DNA of 64,000 nt, taken from the NCBI GenBank assembly GCA_036960305.1, contig JBALWA010000010.1, positions 30,930 through 94,929 of the forward strand. The letters run 5' to 3'. The notes under the pieces were generated by a model that saw nothing but the letters and a program-made list of their open reading frames with translations, made no database searches and was not told the DNA's origin. Both the position numbers and the translations under genes were made by a program. Below are positions 58,208-64,000 of this stretch, piece after piece (position 1 is the first letter of the stretch; each line of letters opens with the position of its first letter). This stretch comes from JBALVT01 sp036960305. Its GTDB lineage: Bacteria > Pseudomonadota > Gammaproteobacteria > Pseudomonadales > Halieaceae.

Positions 58208-59665
58208 TCACCAGCTATAGGAGAGGGACGAAATGAACGTCTCGCGTGAACCGACAAAGCCCTCGTACTCGGCCGACCATGCCCAGCGCTTGTTGATATC
58301 CCAATTGAAGCCGGCCAATAGATTCCATTTGTCTTTGTTTTCCTGCTCAATAGTGTAGTCGATCGACAGTAGCCCATTTGGCATCTCCACGGTGCCGCTC
58401 ACGCTGAAATCGACATCGAGATAATTGGCGCCGGCGAATGCCGACAGGTTGCCGAATTTTCCCATGTTGAACACCCGGCCACCTCGCGGCGTGACCGTAA
58501 TTGACAACCCGTCGCTGTCCTTACCGTCAATATCTGCATAGACAAGGGAAAGCGGCACTGCGACAAACCAGTTGTTCCACCCGCCCGCGAGAATGGTGCC
58601 TACTCCGTAGGTATAGCCAGAAAATTCTTCCTCTATTTGCAAAGTGAATGTCTGGTCCTCAAGAATAGGGCATAGCGGACTGGGCGGGAGGCCGGAGCAG
58701 CTGAGGTCTAGCTGGTCGAGCATGCCGTTGCCATCGATGAGGACATCCAGTGGTGCCTTGCCTTCTGTATGGCCGAACAAGGCGAAAACATTCATGAAGG
58801 GAAGCAGCCAGGTTCCGAGTTTAAACTGGTAGGAATCGTTTCTGGCACTGGCATCATCGAAGCTGACGAAGGGGACTGACTGCTTCGCTGCGCCGTTGAG
58901 TCCGATATCCAGACTGTCCAGCAATAGTTCCTGATCGACATTGACGTAGGTCAGGCCGAAACTATACGGCAATGGTAGATCGTAGCCTTTATCAACGACC
59001 CGCTGCGCAAGAAAAGGCATTTTGTGATCCCAGATGCGGGGGGCATCGTGGTCCTGCTGATCGACAGTCGTGAAACCGGTGCTGGGGAAGCTGACCTCAG
59101 CGACACCGGCGTCGGTCAGGTCATGGTTAACCGTAGCGTGGATCACGCGCGCGCTCGCCTGCATCACCGCGCCTGTCTCCGACATGCCGTAAAGCTCCAG
59201 ATCCTCCTCAGGCTGTGAACTCGTCCCAGCACTGCTTGTGCCCGCGCCCGCATCTATGCCTAAACCTGAAACCCAGACGCCGCTTCGGAATTCCTCGAGG
59301 GCTTCGCGAGTCTTGAAAAGTATAATTGCTTGATAGCGGCCCGCGCCGGCTCCGAAACCGACATCGAAGCGCGTGATGTCCATGTAGGACCGGGCCTGTG
59401 TCGACTTGTCGAACAGCATACCTTTACCTGCACTGCCACCGACAACAGGCACTTTTACGCCCGAGATACGCCCTGTAAAATACCCTTCGGCATCGTCGAT
59501 TTTCGCTTGCAGCGCCGGGTCTTTCGCAACGAGCGCGGCAATTATTTCGTCGGCGCTTTGGTTTAAGTCCTGGCGAATGAGGGCTCGGTCTTCGACCGGT
59601 ATGGTCGAACAAGCGCTTAAGATGTTGATTATCACAGCGGCTAATGCGAGTCGACAATGTTTCAT
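58208..59665 (-). CDS. SYLF-domain lipoprotein fused to an outer-membrane beta-barrel
   Basis: A 485-residue protein with a lipobox (AAVIINILSAC). Residues about 30-215 form a SYLF/YSC84-type domain (GKGMLFDKSTQARSYMDITR and FDVGFGAGAGRYQAIILFKT), a lipid-binding domain usually found alone. Residues about 225-485 are alternating beta strands ending in an aromatic (SSLSYSW), as in outer-membrane barrels of the MetA-pathway/phenol-degradation or YaiO types. The fusion would be tethered to the outer membrane and spans it, which could suit lipid or hydrophobic-compound handling. No known partner. It lies just upstream of the MBL gene on the same strand (110-base gap). Confidence 0.7.
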   Translation of the reverse strand: MKHCRLALAAVIINILSACSTIPVEDRALIRQDLNQSADEIIAALVAKDPALQAKIDDAEGYFTGRISGVKVPVVGGSAGKGMLFDKSTQARSYMDITRFDVGFGAGAGRYQAIILFKTREALEEFRSGVWVSGLGIDAGAGTSSAGTSSQPEEDLELYGMSETGAVMQASARVIHATVNHDLTDAGVAEVSFPSTGFTTVDQQDHDAPRIWDHKMPFLAQRVVDKGYDLPLPYSFGLTYVNVDQELLLDSLDIGLNGAAKQSVPFVSFDDASARNDSYQFKLGTWLLPFMNVFALFGHTEGKAPLDVLIDGNGMLDQLDLSCSGLPPSPLCPILEDQTFTLQIEEEFSGYTYGVGTILAGGWNNWFVAVPLSLVYADIDGKDSDGLSITVTPRGGRVFNMGKFGNLSAFAGANYLDVDFSVSGTVEMPNGLLSIDYTIEQENKDKWNLLAGFNWDINKRWAWSAEYEGFVGSRETFISSLSYSW

Positions 59666-59760
59666 TTAGTTTGACATTCCAATTTATAGCTCACAATTGA
59701 ATACAACATTTGATTTGTTTTTCGAGGGTTGCATAACGTATAGGGACACAAAAACATTCC

Positions 59761-60537
59761 TTACCAGTAAAAATTGAGGCCAACTATTGGCCCCCCTTGG
59801 TCAGTGTCGACGGCATACCCGTCAAGGCCTGATTTGCCATTGTCATAATCGGTATATAGGTGGCGATAGCCGGCGAAAAATGAACCCCAATCGCGAAAAC
59901 GATAGTCAAATGTAGCGCTTAGGTGGTATGCCTTATTGTCGCTATCCCTGTAGCCGGCATCCGCTCTCCCAACGAACTTCCAGTTTTCGGAAATGGCCGT
60001 TGTGACTCTTAGTCCACCAAACGGATGCCACCAATCATCTTCTCCCCCGATGTTAGTGGGCAATTCGGGTATGGGGGTATCTAGCTCTACATTTATTTCC
60101 TGATCCAGATAGCGGACGCCGCCTAGTACTTCCCATTGGGTTGAGCCGGAATCAGCGAATGTATAGGCGGCCCCCAATTCGAACATGAGGTCTTCGAATT
60201 CGATATCTGCGCTGATTGAAATAGGGCCTAAGCTCATCTCTGAGGTAGGGTCCAGTTTTGCATAGTTGTATTCAGCGAACAGGGTTAGGTTTTCTTTCTT
60301 CGCTTCGAAGTGAATCGCGAAAGCCGCTTCAAGATTCTCCAGGGCGTCATCTTTAAAATCCACCTCTAGTGGTGCTTCCATCCCTGCGATGGACGAGGTT
60401 CCGTTAATGCTCTTGCCCCAGAGATAGAGCGGTGCTACGGAAAATTCCCAGCCACTTGAATCATCTGCCAGCACTGTTGCAGTCGGGAAGCAGAGGCCGA
60501 TTGAGGCGGCAACTGAGGAACAAAATAGTTTTTTCAC
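59761..60537 (-). CDS. Outer-membrane beta-barrel protein
   Basis: A 258-residue protein with signal peptide (SSVAASIGLCFPTATVLA) and mature start WEFSVAPLYLWGKSINGTSS. Alternating strands continue to the C-terminal DQGGPIVGLNFYW, with a terminal Trp typical of barrels inserted by BamA. The stretches FGGLRVTTAISENWKFVGRA and FRDWGSFFAGYRHLYTDYDN are characteristic of barrels found in many marine proteobacteria. Probably a porin-like or stress-related outer-membrane protein; substrate unknown. It lies 95 bases upstream of the SYLF-fusion gene on the same strand. Confidence 0.75.
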   Translation of the reverse strand: MKKLFCSSVAASIGLCFPTATVLADDSSGWEFSVAPLYLWGKSINGTSSIAGMEAPLEVDFKDDALENLEAAFAIHFEAKKENLTLFAEYNYAKLDPTSEMSLGPISISADIEFEDLMFELGAAYTFADSGSTQWEVLGGVRYLDQEINVELDTPIPELPTNIGGEDDWWHPFGGLRVTTAISENWKFVGRADAGYRDSDNKAYHLSATFDYRFRDWGSFFAGYRHLYTDYDNGKSGLDGYAVDTDQGGPIVGLNFYW

Positions 60538-60710
60538 ATCGGTATTCCTTTTATCATATTGGGGTCCTGAATTTTTTACTTTAGTGTTCAGGTAGCTACA
60601 TAGACTGGTCGTATATCGAGGGTTCGATACCTTGATGTTATATTCATTTGCCTTAAGGAAGACAGGGTCGAACTTCCGAACTGGGGCCGAACCAGGATTG
60701 AAGGCACATT

Positions 60711-60734
60711 GCTCCCCACCAATAGGTAAGGAGC
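60711..60734. repeat. Imperfect hairpin between beta-barrel and sulfatase genes
   Basis: GCTCC pairs with GGAGC and, inside a two-base bulge on each side, ACC pairs with GGT around AATA. It stands in the 224-base region 60538-60761, just downstream of the sulfatase stop (60762) on the minus strand. No T-tract follows, so it is at best a weak or factor-dependent terminator. The rest of the gap shows no other signal to me. Confidence 0.25.
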
Positions 60735-60761
60735 TATATTGTGGTCATGGCAATAGCCACA

Positions 60762-62447
60762 TTAGGGCATATATTTTCTAACACTGGCAGGCATCGCCGC
60801 CTTTTCACGCTTGAGACGCTCGACAATATCAAGTGTTTCAGGACGAGCATTGCTTAAACCGGTGTAGGGAATGCCGTGAGCATTAGGAGCATCAGGGTAA
60901 GCCTTCTTCATCATCTCATGACGTTCACGCATAGTTGCAAACTGTCCCTGGAAATGTAGCATCGGAACCACGTGCGGGTTTTTCTCATGCGGGTCTTGAA
61001 GCAAGTCGTAATAAGCCTCAGGGAGGCCTGAAGCGGCTTGATCACCCAGACCTAGCCAATGACGCTTATAGCGACCTTTAACTGTAGCTGCCAGTGTGTG
61101 GCCCTGATAAATATGCACATAATCACGGCGACCATGGGTATCGCCTTCTAGCAATAGTTCCGTTTGGTCAATACCATCAATTATGCGGTCAGTAGGCACA
61201 TACTTGGTAGCACCACCCAGATTAGCGAAAGTCGTGAACAAATCGGTCACGTGAATAATATCACTTACCAACTGATCTTCTTCGATCATACCAGGCCACC
61301 AAGCTATTGCCGGTACCCGCACACCACCTTCAGTGAAATCGCCTTTACCACCACGGTACATAATCTCAGTCATTGCCCAACCTGGAGGAGGGTTATGAGA
61401 CATTGGGCCGTTATCTGCCATAGCGACGAAGATGGTATTTTCTTCAATACCAAGCGTTTTAAGTTCTTCCATTACCTTGCCGACAAAAGCATCTAATTTA
61501 GCGTATTGATTAGGAATCTTACCGCCATTAAGAGAAGTTTTCTTTGGTTCTGGTGATAGGAAATTCAACCACATTGGTTGGTATGTAACAAAAAATGGTT
61601 TTTTAGCTTTAGCATTTTTACGCATAAAGGCAATAGTGCGTTTTTCAGATTCAATATCTATTTTTTCGAAACATTCATTAGAAATACCGCAAAACTCTTT
61701 ACCTTGTTCGCCTTTCTTACCTTCAATGGTCATCACCCAACCGGTTGGGTTCAGCCCTGGGCTATCCATAGCGTAAGGATCAGGCGGTAACATTTCAGGG
61801 TGCATTCCCAGGATCGCATTAACTGCTGTACCCTGCGGGTTATACAAAGAACTGATCTGGTTCATGGGGGTAAACAAGGCTTCATCAAAACCCTGGTTAT
61901 GCAAGTAACTTTCTTCGATATCACCTAAGTGGCCTTTACCGTAAAAAGCGGTGGCATAACCCGCTTCCGACAGCACTTCACCAATAGTGACTTCACTGGC
62001 CGCCAACCCACTAGCTTCATGGGGCATACCAACAATACCCATACCGTTACGTACAGGAGTACGACCAGTAATAAACGCTGCGCGGGTTGGTGTACAGGCA
62101 GGTTCCGAATACATGCGGGTAAAGTTGATACCCTCATCCGCCATTTTGTTTATATTCGGCGTGGTGTAACCCAGCTGTCTCTGGATCATTTCATTGGCGA
62201 CTGCGCCCACTTGCTGATCATCCCAGAGGAGATAAACAATATTCGGCGGTGCGCCGTGTTTTTCTTTCAGCGCACTGAGCTTCTTTTTTAGCCCGACATC
62301 GGCAGCAGCCCATTTCTCACCGTTTTGCTCTTTAAGGATGTAATGCTCGGCGTCATGAATAATCTCTTTAGCCGCCCAAGAAGTTATGCTGAAGCACATG
62401 CTTACGGCTGCGATTAACAGCCCAATAGTTTTTATCATAGAATACAT
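60762..62447 (-). CDS. Exported Cys-type sulfatase (arylsulfatase family)
   Basis: A 561-residue periplasmic sulfatase. A signal peptide (IGLLIAAVSMCFSITSWAA) precedes the S1-type core. The active-site motif is CTPTRAAFITG at residues 118-128, whose Cys118 is converted to formylglycine in Cys-type enzymes; the metal-binding start VYLLWDDQQVG (Asp76-Asp77) and MADNGPMSHN are also visible. The length is within the usual range. No formylglycine-generating enzyme or anSME is in the window, so a remote gene must supply the modification. It hydrolyses a sulfate ester, liberating sulfate, and diverges from an AraC regulator at 62727. Aromatic or sterol sulfate is plausible given the neighbours, but unproven. 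Confidence 0.92.
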   Translation of the reverse strand: MYSMIKTIGLLIAAVSMCFSITSWAAKEIIHDAEHYILKEQNGEKWAAADVGLKKKLSALKEKHGAPPNIVYLLWDDQQVGAVANEMIQRQLGYTTPNINKMADEGINFTRMYSEPACTPTRAAFITGRTPVRNGMGIVGMPHEASGLAASEVTIGEVLSEAGYATAFYGKGHLGDIEESYLHNQGFDEALFTPMNQISSLYNPQGTAVNAILGMHPEMLPPDPYAMDSPGLNPTGWVMTIEGKKGEQGKEFCGISNECFEKIDIESEKRTIAFMRKNAKAKKPFFVTYQPMWLNFLSPEPKKTSLNGGKIPNQYAKLDAFVGKVMEELKTLGIEENTIFVAMADNGPMSHNPPPGWAMTEIMYRGGKGDFTEGGVRVPAIAWWPGMIEEDQLVSDIIHVTDLFTTFANLGGATKYVPTDRIIDGIDQTELLLEGDTHGRRDYVHIYQGHTLAATVKGRYKRHWLGLGDQAASGLPEAYYDLLQDPHEKNPHVVPMLHFQGQFATMRERHEMMKKAYPDAPNAHGIPYTGLSNARPETLDIVERLKREKAAMPASVRKYMP

Positions 62448-62621
62448 CTTCCTTTACATTTGTAGTGTCAAAATTGTTTCACGGTGCAGTAAATGGTGTC
62501 GAAATCCCGTTATTGAACCCCATTAATCCCACGCTACATTGGCCAGAATATATATTTTAATAATCTAATCCCTTACACTATGAAGTGCTATCCAAAAACC
62601 GACAGTTTGATCAGATATTGC

Positions 62622-62644
62622 AAAAAGCGATAGATTGGCTTTTT
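62622..62644. promoter_or_regulatory. Inverted repeat in the sulfatase/AraC divergent promoter
   Basis: AAAAAGC (62622-62628) and GCTTTTT (62638-62644) form a perfect 7-base inverted repeat with a 9-base spacer, 83 bases before the AraC-type start. It may be an operator or a T-tract hairpin. The 279-base gap (62448-62726) otherwise shows AT-rich promoter-like sequence only. Confidence 0.3.
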
Positions 62645-62726
62645 CGCCGGTTTTACGTCAAATCAGGCGGAACATGGCCAACTGCGGCGCCCATGAGCAG
62701 TTTTTGAACAATAGGATTTTCAGTAG

Positions 62727-63668
62727 ATGACTAGTCATTCACCCACGAGAGTCTCCGCGACTTTCAATGATATTGACCAATTAACAGTTGCGATGCACGA
62801 CTGGGATGCTAATTTCATCCCTTTAGGGGTAGCGAAGGGCCATTACAGGCTGGATGTTCTCGCTTCTCCTTCCGTGGTGCTCCAGCGGTTTATGTTCGAC
62901 AAGTCTATGTGCGAGCGTGGAGCGCCTCCCGCAGGCGCTGTTACTATAGGGCTGGCCTCAACGTCTGAAGGTGTTGTTAGTATAAACAACGTTAAATGCA
63001 AGCAAGACGCCCTTATTATTTTTCCCGCCCGACAGGAATTTGAGTCCAATTCAAAGAGCGGCTTTACGTGCAGTACCATTACTATTGCAAATGAATTACT
63101 AGCCCAACTTACAGAGCACCATAAAATTGATATCGATGTGGAGACGCTTTCGACGGTAGAGAAAGTATTGGCCATATCCGCACAAGATGCTTACTTTATC
63201 GACGGGCTATTAAAAGAAGCACTTTTTACAGAGGCGACAGAGGGCGTTAGGCACAAAAGAATTCTTGAGAATGATCTACCGTTGAAATTGTTATCGATTT
63301 TCGCGGGCGCTAAAGGGATATTCCCGGCCTCAAGAAGAAGGAATATTGTTTTATCGAGGGCGAGAAAATTTATTGAGAATAATTTTTCGGCGCCTATTTC
63401 TGTATCAGATATTTATCAGTTCTCAAATTGCAATGAACGAATGCTCCAGCGGGTTTTTAATGATTATGTTGGCGTGTCGCCTGTCGAATACATAAGAACA
63501 ATTCGGCTCAATTCGGCTAGAAAAAAAATAAAAACCTCTGGAACTGAGCTATCCATTACCGATATCGCGTATAGCTGTGGCTTTTCACATCTGGGTAGAT
63601 TTTCAGACTACTATCGCCAAATATATGGTGAACCCCCCAGCGAGACTAAGCGCAGACGTGTTATATAG
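62727..63668 (+). CDS. AraC-family transcription regulator
   Basis: A 313-residue regulator with an N-terminal AraC-binding-like cupin-type domain (about residues 15-190) and a C-terminal pair of helix-turn-helix motifs (about 215-305): SVSDIYQFSNCNERMLQRVF, then ITDIAYSCGFSHLGRFSDYY. The second motif is the textbook AraC signature. It diverges from the sulfatase, which it probably controls in response to a small-molecule inducer, perhaps the sulfated substrate or its product. Length is normal for the type that resembles the OruR/ArgR-like group. Confidence 0.88.
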   Translation: MTSHSPTRVSATFNDIDQLTVAMHDWDANFIPLGVAKGHYRLDVLASPSVVLQRFMFDKSMCERGAPPAGAVTIGLASTSEGVVSINNVKCKQDALIIFPARQEFESNSKSGFTCSTITIANELLAQLTEHHKIDIDVETLSTVEKVLAISAQDAYFIDGLLKEALFTEATEGVRHKRILENDLPLKLLSIFAGAKGIFPASRRRNIVLSRARKFIENNFSAPISVSDIYQFSNCNERMLQRVFNDYVGVSPVEYIRTIRLNSARKKIKTSGTELSITDIAYSCGFSHLGRFSDYYRQIYGEPPSETKRRRVI

Positions 63669-63734
63669 ATATTAAAACAGCTGCACATCACAATAGCAGA
63701 GCCTATAAGACCGCTTATAGTTGCGATTTCAAAA

Positions 63735-64000
63735 TTACGGTTCCAGCACCAGTCTCGTTTTAGTTAACCAGTCCGGTCTCTGGGCCTTGCTGGGACCTGT
63801 AATCTCCGATTTTTCGTCCGTGGCCTCCGGCCGCGGAGGCCAGGCCAGCAAATCGGCTTTGGTTTGGCGAATGACTATCTGTTCCCGTGTAACATTGATT
63901 GTTGTCAGGTCTTGTATCAGTAGTAAGGGGCCATCGTAGGTTGTCCTCCAGCGTTCAAATAATGGGTCGATTAAATCGTCGCCCACCGAAAAATGCATGC
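63735..64000 (-). CDS. C-terminal part of a second metallo-beta-lactamase-type hydrolase
   Basis: The last 87-88 residues of a gene that begins beyond the window. The part reads MHFSVGDDLIDPLFERWRTT, then YDGPLLLIQDLTTINVTREQ, which lines up with the C terminus of the 56856 protein (HFQNDFDILP, YDGPVVFAQDNMVFNITKDS). Hence it is a paralogue: the histidine at the start is the last metal ligand of the fold. The tail has a Pro/Ala-rich spacer and ends TKTRLVLEP. The 5' part with the H-x-H-x-D-H motif is outside the window. Confidence 0.75.
   Translation of the reverse strand, partial: MHFSVGDDLIDPLFERWRTTYDGPLLLIQDLTTINVTREQIVIRQTKADLLAWPPRPEATDEKSEITGPSKAQRPDWLTKTRLVLEP

Noticed and set aside
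1..64000. CRISPR arrays, tRNA or rRNA genes, insertion sequences, integrases or phage genes
   Set aside because: None was seen: no regularly spaced repeats, no transposase or integrase motifs and no RNA-gene-like stretches in the intergenic regions.

Overview
The window looks like a chromosomal stretch of a marine-type gammaproteobacterium. I infer this from the protein families (RND pumps, a TonB receptor, DUF6152/DUF6644-type proteins, an ACR3 pump, a thermostable-hemolysin homologue), from dense operons with ATGA start-stop overlaps, and from roughly balanced base composition. A 98-base run of N at 18709-18806 shows the sequence is a scaffolded draft. I saw no rRNA, tRNA, CRISPR array, insertion sequence or phage gene.

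Left part, 1-27470: export and stress functions. 1-6968 holds the end of one heavy-metal RND pump, a membrane-anchored LuxR-type regulator, and a complete outer-membrane/adaptor/RND/DUF3240 metal-efflux operon. 7037-12233 holds secreted and membrane proteins of poorly known families (two 'GVW' secreted paralogues, DUF6152, two related membrane proteins, a c-type cytochrome lipoprotein) and an unlisted 43-residue membrane peptide. 12273-18612 carries a thermostable-hemolysin homologue, an ACR3 arsenite pump and an RND adaptor/permease pair behind a Fur-box-like site. 18668-25749 is a sulfur-flavoured divergon: a SoxB/5'-nucleotidase-type phosphoesterase plus OsmC on one side, and a two-cysteine ArsR/YgaV/BigR-type regulator with its own RND pump on the other.

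Middle, 25889-34036: small metabolic and regulatory genes (ferric-reductase-like membrane protein, exported DJ-1/PfpI protein, cupin, flavin-type oxidase, ToxR-like and TetR regulators), leading into the most striking region. 32216-40191 is a six-gene, tightly coupled operon for an exported type II DMSO-reductase-family molybdoenzyme. Its order is catalytic subunit, four-cluster Fe-S subunit, TorD-like chaperone and haem-b-type gamma subunit (here a lipoprotein), followed by two unusual members: an Mrp/NBP35-type ATPase with an N-terminal cysteine cluster and a large beta-propeller with a twin-arginine-like start. Its substrate is unknown.

Right part, 40296-55041: a TonB receptor diverges from an operon of nitrilase-family hydrolase, NTF2-like protein, beta-propeller-cytochrome c, SCO protein, second beta-propeller and CcdA-like thiol transporter. 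It faces a YeeE/YedE-type sulfur transporter with a membrane cytochrome c. Then come two tandem CrtI-like FAD oxidoreductases. Operator-like palindromes TATCAnTGATA stand in the two main promoter regions (42.8-42.95 kb and 51.23 kb), which suggests shared control.

55098-64000 holds a metallo-beta-lactamase-fold hydrolase with a large unknown membrane protein, a SYLF-domain/beta-barrel fusion, another beta-barrel, a Cys-type sulfatase, an AraC regulator and the tail of a second metallo-beta-lactamase-type gene. The right half reads as an uptake and oxidation island for an unidentified compound that may carry sulfate or amide/nitrile groups. That reading is inference.
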